The notes under the pieces are model-generated. The model saw nothing but the letters and a program-made list of their open reading frames with translations, did not search any database and was not told the origin of the DNA. Of a stretch of DNA of 64,000 nt, positions 1-9,096 are shown piece by piece. The translations under genes were made by a program, and so were the position numbers. The stretch is taken from positions 2,604,001-2,668,000 of the forward strand of contig NZ_CP034753.1 in assembly GCF_004006235.1 (NCBI RefSeq), read 5' to 3'. Source of the stretch: Agromyces sp. LHK192 (GTDB taxonomy: Bacteria; Actinomycetota; Actinomycetes; Actinomycetales; Microbacteriaceae). The stretch's first letter is position 1. Each line of letters begins with the position of its first letter.

Positions 1-840
1 GTCGCGCAACGTGGCCGGCGACGACTCGGCCGACCATTCGTGGCCGACGAACTTGACGAGTTCGAATCGATCGCCGGCCCCGAGCGACGCGATCATGGTC
101 GTCCTCGCCAGGTCGCCGGATGCCTCGGTCTCGGTGTGCACCCCGCGCGGAGCCGTGGCCCGATGATCCATCGACACCGCGACGCCGACCCCGCTGCGTC
201 GCGTGCGATGCACGAGCGACGCGCGCCCGTCGACGACGTCATGGGAGACCGCCTCCAGCGGTGTGCGCAGCGCCTCCATCACCCGGTCGTCGGGATGCAC
301 CTCGGGCAGCGGCGAGTTGGCGATGAGCTCGGATTGCACCGTCAGCGTGATCGGTCGGTCCACCGCCTCGACCACCAGACGGACCGCACCGATCGAGCGA
401 TGCTCGAGCGAGACCATCCGCGTGGACTCGATGCGCACCGACCTTCCGGCAGGCGTCGTCCATTCGAGTTCGCGCTCGAGCACGCCCCGACGGAAGTCGA
501 GTCGCTGCCGGTGCAGGCGCACCGTCCCCCTCCGCACGTCGAGCGGCTCGTCGTCGACGAAGCAGCGGATGACCGCGCCGTCCGGGATGTTGATCACGCT
601 CTGGCCGTGCTCCGGGTATCCGAATCCGGACTCCGCGTACGGCATCGGATGCTCCTCGAAGACGCCGTTGAGGTAGCTCCCCGCGTTGCCGCACGGCTCG
701 CCCTCGTCGAGGTTGCCACGCCAGCCGAGGTGGCCGTTGGACAGCGCGAAGACCGACTCGCGGTGAGCGAGTCGTTCGGTGTCGAGCCCCTCGAGGCCGA
801 CGCCCCACGGCTCGACGGACCACGGCAGCGGCCGGCTCAT
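1..840 (-). CDS. Glycoside hydrolase family 65 protein (disaccharide phosphorylase), N-terminal part
   Basis: The gene reads leftward from an ATG at 840 and runs off the left edge with no stop, so about 280 N-terminal residues are visible. They contain the family signature ESVFALSNGHLGWRGNLDEG (about residues 28-47), followed by GSYLNGVFEEHPMPYAES. This is the start of the N-terminal super-sandwich domain of GH65 enzymes, which phosphorolyse maltose, trehalose, kojibiose or nigerose. The catalytic (alpha/alpha)6 barrel is outside the window, so substrate and catalytic residues cannot be judged. The start at 840 matches the usual short lead before the signature. Other GH65 members are hydrolases, but the opening looks like bacterial phosphorylases. 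It is divergent from the GGDEF gene, with about 210 bp between them. Confidence 0.85.
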   Translation of the reverse strand, partial: MSRPLPWSVEPWGVGLEGLDTERLAHRESVFALSNGHLGWRGNLDEGEPCGNAGSYLNGVFEEHPMPYAESGFGYPEHGQSVINIPDGAVIRCFVDDEPLDVRRGTVRLHRQRLDFRRGVLERELEWTTPAGRSVRIESTRMVSLEHRSIGAVRLVVEAVDRPITLTVQSELIANSPLPEVHPDDRVMEALRTPLEAVSHDVVDGRASLVHRTRRSGVGVAVSMDHRATAPRGVHTETEASGDLARTTMIASLGAGDRFELVKFVGHEWSAESSPATLRD

Positions 841-1012
841 CCGCGACGGCCCGATCGACGAAGGCGGTCGGGGGGCGGCGGAACGCAGGTCATGTTCCAC
901 CCTTACCGGTCGCGGACGTCTGCACCCAAGCCCTTGACACCTCGTTCGGTGCACGGCCGCCGACTCCGTCGTGGCCTCATGCGTGACAGCGCGGCGCCCC
1001 CGCGCCGGCCGG

Positions 1013-1042
1013 TTGACACGCCCCGCTCCGGGTGGCGATCAT
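1013..1042 (+). promoter_or_regulatory. Candidate promoter for the GGDEF gene
   Basis: A consensus -35 TTGACA (1013-1018) is followed after 18 bases by GATCAT (1037-1042). Transcription would begin about 7-8 bases later, next to the in-frame GTG at 1051. A second TTGACA at 934-939 has no good -10 partner. Confidence 0.4.
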
Positions 1043-1050
1043 TCCTGCAT

Positions 1051-2472
1051 GTGCTTCCCAATCGCCGCGCTCGCCACGCTTCCCGCATGCTGCCTCGACT
1101 GACGACGTGCGGCCTGATCGCGGTCGATCCGCTCGGCACCATCGTCGACGTGAATCAGACCGTCGTGGACTGGACGGGGAGTGAGCGTGCCGGGCTCATC
1201 GGTCGTCCGCTCGAGACGATCCTGACCCTGCGACTGCCGGTCGGCGGGCCCGAGGGCTTCCGGCCGACCGACGCGACCCTGCACGGCGGCTCGGGCATCG
1301 TCCGCCCGGTCGTGGTCGGGGCGCTCGACGAGGACTCCGCCGGCGGCGGCATGCGGATCGCCGTCTACGACGTCTCCGCGCGCTCGGTGTTCGCGCTCGG
1401 CCTGCAGGGTGCCGAGGCGAAGACCGAGCGCGGTCGTCGACGGCTCCAGATCCTGCTGAACTCGGCGGTGGGTTTCGGGGCGATCCGCACCGAGGTCGAA
1501 GCCGCGGAACTGCTCGTCGACGTCGCCCAACGGGCGTTCGCGGCGACGTTCGTCTCCGTCCACCTGCGCGAATCCGACGGCGTCGAGCAGGTCGCCGGCG
1601 TGAATCCGCTCCAGGCGCACTGGCCGGCCGGGTTCGGCGCACCCGGTTCGTTCACCCTCGCGAGCGGCGCGGTGCTCGTCGTCCGCTCACCCGAGGACGC
1701 CGACCGGTACGTGCCCGATCCGCCGATGAGCAAGGTCTACCGCGCCGCGGGGATCGAAGCGGCGATCGCCTCGCCCATCCGCTCGAAGGGTGAATCGATC
1801 GGTTCGATGGTCTGCTACTTCGACCACCCGCGCGAGTTCGACGAGGAAGCCGTGCCGCTCGCCGAAGCGCTCACGAACCAGGCCGCCCAGGCGATCGCGC
1901 GGGTGCGTCTCGAGGAATCGCTGCGCCGCGCCGCCATGCACGACGAAGTGACCGGGCTGCCCAGCCGCCGCCTGTTCGAAGAGGACGTCACCCATGCCAT
2001 CCTCGGTGACTTCGAGGTGCTCGCGGTCCTGTTCATCGACCTCGACGGGTTCAAGTCGGTCAACGACCGGCTGGGGCACCCCGCAGGCGACGCGCTGCTG
2101 CGCGAAGTCGCGCACCGCCTGCGGGGCGAGATCCGCGATCACGACGTGCTGGGCAGGTTCGGCGGCGACGAGTTCATCGCCGTCGCCGCCGTCGAAGCCC
2201 CCGGCGACGCCGACATGCTCGCCGAACGGATCCGGGCGACGGTCGCGAAGCCGTACGACGCCATCCCGGACGACATCGCGATCACAGCGAGCATCGGCGT
2301 CGTCACCGTCGCGAGATCGGACGGTCCCGTCATCGTCGACCAACTGGTGCGAGCCGCCGATCACGCGATGTACGAGGCGAAACTGGCGGGCGGCGACCGG
2401 GTCGCGTCGATCGACGGCCGCCGTTCCCGTCGCCCTGCCGCGTCCAACCTGAGCGCAGCCGCTCAGCCCTGA
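1051..2472 (+). CDS. PAS-GAF-GGDEF diguanylate cyclase
   Basis: A 473-residue soluble signalling protein. An N-terminal PAS-like segment (IAVDPLGTIVDVNQTVVDWT) precedes a GAF domain (about residues 150-290) and a C-terminal GGDEF domain starting near HDEVTGLPSRR. The active-site motif GGDEF (residues 371-375) is intact, as is the inhibitory I-site RxxD (R362-D365) exactly five residues before it, so I predict an active, product-inhibited cyclic-di-GMP synthase. No transmembrane segment, EAL or HD-GYP domain is seen, so sensing is cytoplasmic. The start is uncertain: GTG 1051 fits the promoter spacing as a leaderless start, while ATG 1087 would give 461 residues. Neither has a Shine-Dalgarno sequence. 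The 3' end overlaps the convergent transporter gene by 10 bp. Confidence 0.85.
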   Translation: MLPNRRARHASRMLPRLTTCGLIAVDPLGTIVDVNQTVVDWTGSERAGLIGRPLETILTLRLPVGGPEGFRPTDATLHGGSGIVRPVVVGALDEDSAGGGMRIAVYDVSARSVFALGLQGAEAKTERGRRRLQILLNSAVGFGAIRTEVEAAELLVDVAQRAFAATFVSVHLRESDGVEQVAGVNPLQAHWPAGFGAPGSFTLASGAVLVVRSPEDADRYVPDPPMSKVYRAAGIEAAIASPIRSKGESIGSMVCYFDHPREFDEEAVPLAEALTNQAAQAIARVRLEESLRRAAMHDEVTGLPSRRLFEEDVTHAILGDFEVLAVLFIDLDGFKSVNDRLGHPAGDALLREVAHRLRGEIRDHDVLGRFGGDEFIAVAAVEAPGDADMLAERIRATVAKPYDAIPDDIAITASIGVVTVARSDGPVIVDQLVRAADHAMYEAKLAGGDRVASIDGRRSRRPAASNLSAAAQP

Positions 2473-3427
2473 CGATCGACCGCCTCGTCGGGCAGCGACG
2501 GGGTGATCACGATCGCGACGTCCTGCATCTTCCAATCGAGTTCAGTGATCGTACGTCGAAGACCCTCGATGTCGGCGACCGAGACCTTGCGCCGTCGCGG
2601 AACCACGAACGCCTCGACGTGGAACACCTGACCGAGGTCGCGCATACGCACCGCGGACCGCTCGACCCACGGCTCGCGATCGACTCGGTCGACGATGCGG
2701 TCGAGGAGCGGATGCGGGCTCGCGTCGTCGTGGGTTCGCGCGCGTTGGTCGATGAGGTCGAGCACGGCCGCACGGGAGTTGCGGTAGCCGTCCCACACGA
2801 TGCCGAGCGAGATGAACAGGGCGGCTGCGCCGTCGAGCCACCACCATCCGATGCCGATACCGAGCACGCCCACGATCGAGGCGACGGTCGTCGTCCAGTC
2901 GGCCTTCGCCATGTCCGCATCCGCGTAGAGCACCTTGTTGTGCAGCACGGGCGCGAGCTTGCCCTTCGCGTGACCGTAGAAGAACGGGCCGATGACCGTG
3001 ACCGACATCACGGCGACCATGAACCAGCCCAACCAGACCGTGGTGCCGAACACCACGACCGTGCCGATCGCCGGATGCTCGGCCCGGACGAGGCTCGAGA
3101 CGGACTCGAACGCGAGCGAGCCGCCCACTGCGAGCAGCGCCACGCCGGCGACCAGGTGCCCGACGCCCATCGTGCGGTGCAAGCCGAATGGAAACCTCCG
3201 GGTGGGGCCGCGACGGATGAACAGGAGCGCGAGCAGGAACGAGATCTGCGGGACGAGCGAGAGCATGTCCTCGATCCACGCCGTCTTCATCGCCTGCGAA
3301 CCGCCCACCACGAACGCGATCAGCACGATCGTCACGATCGTGTACGCGATCGTGAACCACTCCCAGCGGATCGCACTGCGCAGCGCGCGCTGCTGCTCCT
3401 GGGGCAGGTCGGTGCGGCCGAGCGTTC

Positions 3428-3431
<4 letters not shown>
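2463..3431 (-). CDS. Cation diffusion facilitator (CDF) family transporter
   Basis: A 322-residue membrane protein with about six predicted helices between residues 20 and 210, then a cytoplasmic ferredoxin-like domain (DREPWVERSAVRMRDLGQVF). CDF proteins exchange Zn2+, Co2+, Fe2+ or Mn2+ for protons. Acidic residues in the second helix region (WIEDMLSL) and around KADWTTTVASIVG and WWLDGAAAL sit where the transport site is expected, but the HxxxD pair of zinc exporters is not evident, so metal choice is open. The ATG at 3431 overlaps the stop of the upstream lipoprotein gene in an ATGA, which implies coupled translation. The reading frame stays open upstream, but that stretch is antisense-like coding of the lipoprotein gene. 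Confidence 0.85.
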
Positions 3432-3979
<548 letters not shown>

Positions 3980-3986
3980 GGGGCGG

Positions 3987-3992
3987 AGCCTA
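3987..3992 (-). promoter_or_regulatory. -10 box TAGGCT, putative leaderless promoter
   Basis: TAGGCT ends 7 bases before the ATG at 3979 (lipoprotein gene), with no Shine-Dalgarno sequence between. Confidence 0.5.
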
Positions 3993-4062
3993 TCGACGGC
4001 ATCCGGCCGCGTTGAGCGGATTGACGCGGGCACCGATGTGTGCGCCCGTCGCGCGGCTCCGG

Positions 4063-4644
4063 TCAGCGACGCACCCGGGTGCGGATATGGAGCACCCGAT
4101 CTCCCTGCACGATCTCGTCGGGATCCTCGAGCAGCCGGGGCGCATCGAGCGAGCCGAAGTAGCGGCGCCCGGAGCCGAGTACGACCGGCACGACATCGAG
4201 GCGCACCTCATCGACGAGTCCGGCGGCGAACACCTGCCCGCCGACATCGCCGGCGGCGACCTCGACGACGCGGTCGCCCGCCAGCTCCCGCGCTCTGGCC
4301 ACTGCCGCCTCGACACCGTCGACGAAGTGGAACGGGGCCTCGGGATCCCATCCGTCGGGCGGCGGCCGGTGCGACACGACCACGACGTGGTCGACGCCGC
4401 CGGGCGGCGTCCCGTCCCATCCGTCCGTCAGGTCGAACACGCGGCGGCCGGCAATCGTCACCCCGATCGAGTCCCAGTACGGCCGCGTGTACTCGAACGA
4501 CGCCTGCGAGACCCGGAGCGCACCACTCCCGTCGAGCGCGACGTCGCCGCCGACCAGCCAGTCGAACAGCGGGCCCGGCTGGTCGCGCTCGTCGGCGATG
4601 AAGCCGTCGATCGACACCGACGCGTACATGACGACCTTGCCCAT
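4063..4644 (-). CDS. Dihydrofolate reductase family (RibD C-terminal-like) protein
   Basis: A 193-residue protein of the RibD C-terminal/DHFR-like fold (YASVSIDGFIADE at residues 6-18, GSGRRYFGSLDAPRLLEDP near the C-terminus). Members are small NADPH-dependent oxidoreductases. Most, probably including this one, are neither true dihydrofolate reductase nor riboflavin enzymes, and the substrate is unknown. The start at 4644 is supported by GAGGAG 7 bases upstream. The open frame continues upstream to 4704 but without homology. It appears to be a single gene between the lipoprotein and siderophore-interacting genes. Confidence 0.8.
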   Translation of the reverse strand: MGKVVMYASVSIDGFIADERDQPGPLFDWLVGGDVALDGSGALRVSQASFEYTRPYWDSIGVTIAGRRVFDLTDGWDGTPPGGVDHVVVVSHRPPPDGWDPEAPFHFVDGVEAAVARARELAGDRVVEVAAGDVGGQVFAAGLVDEVRLDVVPVVLGSGRRYFGSLDAPRLLEDPDEIVQGDRVLHIRTRVRR

Positions 4645-4755
4645 GGGATGCTCCTCTGTGTCGGGTGCACGGCGCCCGGTGCGCCGGCGCGCGCTGCGCC
4701 ACAACCTAGCCGGTCGCGTCCGCCTCCGCCTTCGACTCAGTCGATGGCCAGCTCG

Positions 4756-5697
4756 TCAGTCGGCGAAGATCTGTCCGATCGGCGCGCGCTTCTCCTCCTG
4801 GAAGGCGTCTTCGGTGCGGCCGTACGCCCAGTATGCCGACAGGGACATCGCCTGCCTCGGGATGCCCCAAGACTCGGACAGCACGGCGCCGATGCGCTTG
4901 ATCGCCTCGCGCTCGCCGTGCGCGAAGACGTCGACCACGCCGTCCGGACGCTCGAGCGAATCGACGGCTTCGGCGAGCAGGACGCCGTACGCCGCCGTGC
5001 CGTCCCCGCCGACGTCCCCGCCGACGCGGTGCAGCCATCGGATCTCGACGCCCGCGGGCGCTGCCAGGTCGACCTGCGATGCGGCGCCGGCGACCTCGAT
5101 GATCGCGAGGCCACGCGCCGAGGCGGACAGCGCCTCGAGGGCCGCCGCGATGGCGGGGATGGCGGAGTCGTCGCCGAGCAGGAGGTGGGTCACGTCGCCC
5201 TCGGCCGGCGAGTACCCGCCGCCGGGGCCGGAGAGTGCGACCCGGTCACCGGGTTTCGCCCGCGCGGCCCAGGGACCGGCGAGCCCCTCGTCGCCGTGCA
5301 CGACGAAATCGACCGAGATGCACTGCGCCTCGTGGTCGACCGATCGCACCGTGTAGGTCCGCCGGACCGGCAGGTCGGCACGGCCGAGCCTCTGCCGCAG
5401 CGCGTCGAGGTCGTACGGCGGTTCCAGGCCGAGTTCCGGCTTCGCGAAGAGGAACTTCACGTACTTGTCGGTGCGGACGAGGTTCTCGGGGTCCGCCTGC
5501 TCGACGAACTCCGCGAACGCCTCGCCGCCGAGGTGCACGCGCACGAGCTGCGGTGCGACCTGTTCGGTGCGGACGACCTCGAACACGCGCTGCACGCCGC
5601 GCGGCCGGCCGCCGGGCCGCTGCCCCTCAGGCGATCGCGAGCCGCCCGGGGCGTGATCCGGGGTGGCGGTGGCTTCGGCGTTCACGGGTTCCGGCAT
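4756..5697 (-). CDS. Siderophore-interacting protein (ferric-siderophore reductase)
   Basis: A 313-residue flavoprotein of the ViuB/YqjH family, which reduces ferric iron from imported siderophores in the cytoplasm. The FAD-binding motif RRTYTVRSVD is followed by VDFVVHGDEGLAGPWA, and by GPGGGYSP and LLLGDDSAIPAIAAALE. The C-terminal SIP domain ends with the typical SAYWAYGRTEDAFQEEK. The first 35 residues are Pro/Gly/Arg-rich and probably disordered. No siderophore synthesis or uptake genes lie next to it. The ATG at 5697 follows a TACGAT box by 6 bases, which suggests its own leaderless transcript. Confidence 0.9.
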   Translation of the reverse strand: MPEPVNAEATATPDHAPGGSRSPEGQRPGGRPRGVQRVFEVVRTEQVAPQLVRVHLGGEAFAEFVEQADPENLVRTDKYVKFLFAKPELGLEPPYDLDALRQRLGRADLPVRRTYTVRSVDHEAQCISVDFVVHGDEGLAGPWAARAKPGDRVALSGPGGGYSPAEGDVTHLLLGDDSAIPAIAAALEALSASARGLAIIEVAGAASQVDLAAPAGVEIRWLHRVGGDVGGDGTAAYGVLLAEAVDSLERPDGVVDVFAHGEREAIKRIGAVLSESWGIPRQAMSLSAYWAYGRTEDAFQEEKRAPIGQIFAD

Positions 5698-5703
5698 CCT
5701 TCG

Positions 5704-5709
5704 ATCGTA
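5704..5709 (-). promoter_or_regulatory. -10 box TACGAT, putative leaderless promoter
   Basis: TACGAT ends 6 bases before the ATG at 5697 (siderophore-interacting protein). Confidence 0.5.
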
Positions 5710-5816
5710 TGGGTGAGGAGTCGCCGCGTGGCCCGCCGCGTGCTCGGCATCGAGGCGAACGGCGATCTGGTGTGCATCACCGTCCGAGCGCGCACCCGGA
5801 TCGGGAACGCGCCCGG

Positions 5817-6098
5817 TCAGGGCGCCGCGCCGGGCAGGTTCAACTCGTCCGGGTCGACGTCGACATCGCCGGCATCATCCGGGCCGCCCGTCCCGGGAAC
5901 CGCGCGGATCCGGTCCGCGTCGATCTCGGAGTCGAGGCTGTCCGGGATCGGATCCGCCTGCTTCGCCGAGGTCTCGGTTTCGCTCCCAGGACTTTCGCTG
6001 ACGTCCTTGCGGAGCTGCTCATCGTCTGACAGCGGTGCTGCTTCGCGGTCTCCGCGCTCCGGATTGGGGCGGGCGACCGTCTCGTCTCGACCATCCAT
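5817..6098 (-). CDS. Small acidic hypothetical protein
   Basis: A 93-residue, strongly acidic protein with no transmembrane segment, no Cys and low complexity (for example DDAGDVDVDPDELNLPG at the C-terminus), probably disordered. I do not recognise a family. Support for a real gene is its own TACGCT box 6 bases before the ATG at 6098, codon use with GC-rich third positions, and a gap on both sides that it fills. It lies between the siderophore-interacting gene and the PPOX-fold gene, all on the minus strand. Confidence 0.55.
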   Translation of the reverse strand: MDGRDETVARPNPERGDREAAPLSDDEQLRKDVSESPGSETETSAKQADPIPDSLDSEIDADRIRAVPGTGGPDDAGDVDVDPDELNLPGAAP

Positions 6099-6104
6099 GA
6101 CCGC

Positions 6105-6110
6105 AGCGTA
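6105..6110 (-). promoter_or_regulatory. -10 box TACGCT, putative leaderless promoter
   Basis: TACGCT ends 6 bases before the ATG at 6098 (acidic hypothetical protein). Confidence 0.45.
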
Positions 6111-6163
6111 GGCACCGCGTCGGCGGCTCGGCATCCCCCTTGACGCGATCGATTCGGCGTCGA

Positions 6164-6646
6164 TCAGAGCGTGACGGTCTCGTTCTCGCCGCCGTCGTAT
6201 CGTTCCCCGGTGACCTTGGACTTGACGAAGCTGATCAGCGTAGCGATCCGGCCGCCCGGGGTGTCCCAGTACTCGCCGGTCTCGGCGGAGACCTTGATCA
6301 GGACCGCCTCGGGGCTCTGCGGGCCGTCCGGCAGCCACGCCTCGACCGTCGGGTCCCACAACTCGTCTTTCTTGGCCGCGTCGTCGACGAGCTCGGCCAC
6401 GCCCGCGAAGGAGACGAAGGTCGACCCGGACTGCAGGGTCACCCCGACGTTCGCGTTCGCGGAGATCTCGCTCGCGTCTCGCGAACTGCGTTCGGCGAAA
6501 TACCAGATGACGCCGTCATCGGTCACCTCGCGCGGCGACATCGGCCTCGACACCAACCGGCCGTCGCCGTCGACCGTCGTCAGCCAACCGAAGGGGATGC
6601 CCCTCGCCAGCTCGATGATGTGCTCCTGCGCGCTCTGCTCGGTCAC
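6164..6646 (-). CDS. Pyridoxamine 5'-phosphate oxidase family protein (general stress protein 26-like)
   Basis: A 160-residue split-barrel flavin-binding protein. The beginning (GIPFGWLTTVDGDGRLVSRPM) and middle (VIWYFAERSSRDASEI, NVGVTLQSGSTFVSFAGVAEL) match the general stress protein 26 branch, whose members bind FMN or F420 and rarely act as true PdxH. The GTG at 6646 is preferred because GAGGAGG lies 5-6 bases upstream. The longer frame to 6715 adds 23 residues with no homology. Upstream (6784-6846) is an unusual large inverted repeat that might affect its expression. Confidence 0.8.
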   Translation of the reverse strand: MTEQSAQEHIIELARGIPFGWLTTVDGDGRLVSRPMSPREVTDDGVIWYFAERSSRDASEISANANVGVTLQSGSTFVSFAGVAELVDDAAKKDELWDPTVEAWLPDGPQSPEAVLIKVSAETGEYWDTPGGRIATLISFVKSKVTGERYDGGENETVTL

Positions 6647-6783
6647 GTCGTCCTCCTCGTACCGCTGATCTGCGACGGTCAATTGATCTGCGACGGTACG
6701 CTCGTCCGCTCCCACCGGTCAGGGGATTGACTCCCGGCGCCGGGGTGTCAGGGTGATGCGCCTGTGCCTCCGACCCGCAACTT

Positions 6784-6846
6784 CGGAGGATCGTGCGCGC
6801 CTCGGAGGATTCGCCCCGGATCCTCCGAGCTTCGTGCGATCCTCCG
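6784..6846. repeat. Large imperfect inverted repeat built from four CGGAGGAT elements
   Basis: CGGAGGAT occurs at 6784 and 6803, and its reverse complement ATCCTCCG at 6820 and 6839. Together they form two 27-base arms (6784-6810 and 6820-6846, 22 of 27 positions matching) around a 9-base loop. The spacing of the four elements is 19, 17 and 19 bases. The rest of 6647-6957 shows no gene. Confidence 0.8.
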
Positions 6847-6957
6847 AGCTTTCGCGGGGAAAGCCGGGGATGCCGGGCGAGCAGGAGCTGAGGCGGGGAC
6901 GACTTCCGTCGATCCCGGCCGCTGCTGCACCAGGCGCTGGCGCGCCGGTGAACGCAG

Positions 6958-6986
6958 AACGCCCGGTCTCGATGAGACCGGGCGTT
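6958..6986 (-). terminator. Hairpin downstream of tRNA-fMet
   Basis: A perfect 13-bp stem (AACGCCCGGTCTC with its complement) closes a 3-base loop, starting 8 bases after the tRNA 3' end on the minus strand. There is no T-tract, which is common for terminators in high-GC actinobacteria. Confidence 0.75.
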
Positions 6987-6994
6987 CCACTACT

Positions 6995-7071
6995 TGGTTG
7001 CGGGGGCAGGATTTGAACCTACGACCTCTGGGTTATGAGCCCAGCGAGCTACCGAGCTGCTCCACCCCGCG
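6995..7071 (-). tRNA. tRNA-fMet (initiator, anticodon CAT)
   Basis: A 77-base cloverleaf with encoded 3' CCA. The acceptor arm CGCGGGG / CCCCGCA leaves the first base C opposite A72, the mismatch that marks bacterial initiator tRNA. The anticodon stem has three consecutive G-C pairs (GGG CTCATAA CCC), the second initiator hallmark, and the T-arm contains GGTTCAAATCC. It is transcribed leftward, followed by a strong hairpin, and stands alone rather than in a tRNA cluster. Confidence 0.97.
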
Positions 7072-7349
7072 GCACAAGAAGAGACTCTAGCACGGGATTC
7101 GGGCGCCGTCGAATCGGCGGCGACACCCCCGGTTCACCCACCCGTCACGGCCGAATAGGGACCGCGGAGGGCTGTGCACCGAGTGCACAGGCACCCGATT
7201 CGGATGGAGGTCGCCACAGCGCATGGGTGCGATTCGTGCACGGTTCCCCATACTTTGTAAAGAGTCCTTCCATACGTTCGCACGCGTTGCTACCTTCCCG
7301 ATCACACGACCACGCCCGGGCTCCCGGGCCCGAGATCGATGGGGATCAC

Positions 7350-9020
7350 ATGACATCCAGATCCGTCCTGCGCGGCGCATCCCTCGCCGCCGCCGTCGCG
7401 GTGATCGCGACCGCCGGCGCCGCCTCCCCCGCGCTCGCCGCGCCGAAGCCCCCGGCCGAAGCGGGCCCGGCCGACATCAACGGCTACCGCTCGGTCGGCT
7501 ACTTCATGGCCGACGGCCCGACCACCCGAGGCTTCGAAGTATCCGACCTCCTCGCCACCGGCGCGATCGGCGACCTGACCCACCTGAACTACGCGTTCGG
7601 CAACGTCACGAGCGATCTCGTGTGCGACATCCTCGACGTCCCCGGTGAAGGCGACGCCCACCACGACTTCCTGCGCGAGGTGCCCGCCGCCGACTCGGTC
7701 GACGGCGTCGCCGACACCGCCGACCAGGCGCTCGCCGGCAACTTCAACCAACTGCGCAAGCTCAAGCAGGTCAGCCCCGACACGAAGATCCTCGTCTCGC
7801 TCGGCGGCTGGACCTGGTCCGACCACTTCTCCGAGGCCGCGTCGACCGCCGAAGGCCGCACGAAGCTCGTCGACAGCTGCATCGACCTCTACATCGAAGG
7901 CGACCTGCCCGAGATCGCCGGCAAGGGCGGCGACGGGGTGGCGGCGGGCATCTTCGACGGCATCGACATCGACTGGGAGTGGCCGGTCACCGGCGGCGAG
8001 ACCGCGAACGCACGGCCTGAGGACAAGGAGAACTTCCTCCTGCTGATGGAGGAGTTCCGCACCGAACTCGACGCCCTCGGCGCCGAGAACCGCGAGGAGT
8101 ACCTGCTCACCGGCTTCGCGCCGGCGGGCGGCTGGAACGCCGGACAGGGCGGATGGCTCGACCCGCGCCTGTTCGCCGCCGTCGACTTCCTCAACGTGCA
8201 GGGCTACGACTTCCACGGCGGCTGGGTGCCGAACACCACCGGGCACCAGGGCAACCTGCACCCCGATGGCACGCAGAACTGGGGACTCGGCCTCGACGGC
8301 GCGATGGGCATGTACGTGAACGCCGGCGCCGACCCGTCGCAGCTCAACGCCGGCCTCGCCGCCTACGGCCACGGGTGGCACGGCGTCGCCGACGGCTCGG
8401 CCGGCTGGAAGCCCGCCGCCGGGTACATCGGCACCAAGACCTACGCCGAACTGCGCAGCGTCGGCACCGCCCACTTCGACCCGGCGATCGGCGCCTCGTG
8501 GCGCTACGACGGCGACCAGTGGTGGAGCTACGACGACCCGGCCTCGGTGAACGCGAAGGCCGAATGGCTCGCGACGCAGGGCTACGGCGGGGCCATGTGG
8601 TGGGACCTCACCGGCGACCACCGCAACGAGCTCGGCTCGACGCTCGGCTCGACGCTGCGCGCAGCGACCCCCGGCCCCGCCGTCGACGGCAGCTGCGCGG
8701 CACCGTGGTACCCGACGGCCGTCTACACCGGCGGCGAGGTCGTCTCGCACGACGGCGTCGAATACCGCGCGAAGTGGTGGACCCGCGGCCAGGAACCCGG
8801 CGCTCAGCACGGACCGTGGCAGGCCATCGGCGACTGCGGGACGGCCCCGGCCGTCGAGCCCGTCGACTGCCCGGCGGCATGGGATGCCACGGCCGTCTAC
8901 ACCGGCGGCCAGCAGGTGAGCCGTGCCGGCGTCGTCTACACCGCCCAGTGGTGGACGAAGGGCGAGCGCCCCGGCTCCGTCAGCTGGGGCTCGTGGGACC
9001 CGTCGGGGCTCTGCGTCTGA
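7350..9020 (+). CDS. Secreted GH18 chitinase with two C-terminal carbohydrate-binding modules
   Basis: A 556-residue secreted enzyme that hydrolyses chitin. Residues 1-30 form a signal peptide with cleavage likely after SPALA. The GH18 barrel follows (about 45-440), with the catalytic DxxDxDxE motif FDGIDIDWEWP (acid E210; D203, D206 and D208 present), SLGGWTW upstream, and the barrel-end GYGGAMWWDLTGD. Two CBM5/12-type modules begin at C449 (CAAPWYPTAVYTGGEVVS) and C507 (CPAAWDATAVYTGGQQVS), each with the YTG and W-W pairs that stack on sugar rings. It is a single gene. About 280 bp upstream holds no gene, and I do not see a clear DasR-like dyad there. The start at 7350 is set by the signal peptide. 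Confidence 0.95.
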   Translation: MTSRSVLRGASLAAAVAVIATAGAASPALAAPKPPAEAGPADINGYRSVGYFMADGPTTRGFEVSDLLATGAIGDLTHLNYAFGNVTSDLVCDILDVPGEGDAHHDFLREVPAADSVDGVADTADQALAGNFNQLRKLKQVSPDTKILVSLGGWTWSDHFSEAASTAEGRTKLVDSCIDLYIEGDLPEIAGKGGDGVAAGIFDGIDIDWEWPVTGGETANARPEDKENFLLLMEEFRTELDALGAENREEYLLTGFAPAGGWNAGQGGWLDPRLFAAVDFLNVQGYDFHGGWVPNTTGHQGNLHPDGTQNWGLGLDGAMGMYVNAGADPSQLNAGLAAYGHGWHGVADGSAGWKPAAGYIGTKTYAELRSVGTAHFDPAIGASWRYDGDQWWSYDDPASVNAKAEWLATQGYGGAMWWDLTGDHRNELGSTLGSTLRAATPGPAVDGSCAAPWYPTAVYTGGEVVSHDGVEYRAKWWTRGQEPGAQHGPWQAIGDCGTAPAVEPVDCPAAWDATAVYTGGQQVSRAGVVYTAQWWTKGERPGSVSWGSWDPSGLCV

Positions 9021-9057
9021 CGCACCCCGAACACGCAGGCGCTTCTGAACACGCAGG

Positions 9058-9083
9058 CGGCCGGCTCCCCCGGGAGCCGGCCG
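9058..9083. terminator. Bidirectional hairpin between chitinase and methyltransferase genes
   Basis: A 12-bp GC-rich perfect inverted repeat (CGGCCGGCTCCC and complement) lies between two convergent stops. A 13-base direct repeat, GAACACGCAGGCG, at 9029-9041 and 9047-9059 abuts it. Confidence 0.7.
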
Positions 9084-9096
9084 TTCCGCGTCGGCA

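Noticed and set aside
40..1050. Long plus-strand open frame running into the GGDEF gene
   Set aside because: It is antisense to the GH65 gene, has an Arg/His-rich composition without domains, and the real PAS-GGDEF protein starts near 1051-1087.
4012..6111. 699-codon plus-strand open frame
   Set aside because: It lies opposite the DHFR-like, siderophore-interacting and acidic-protein genes and has no recognisable motif.
7072..7349. DasR-type operator upstream of the chitinase gene
   Set aside because: I looked for an ACTGGTCTAGACCA-like dyad in this gap and saw none. Regulation of the chitinase therefore cannot be assigned.
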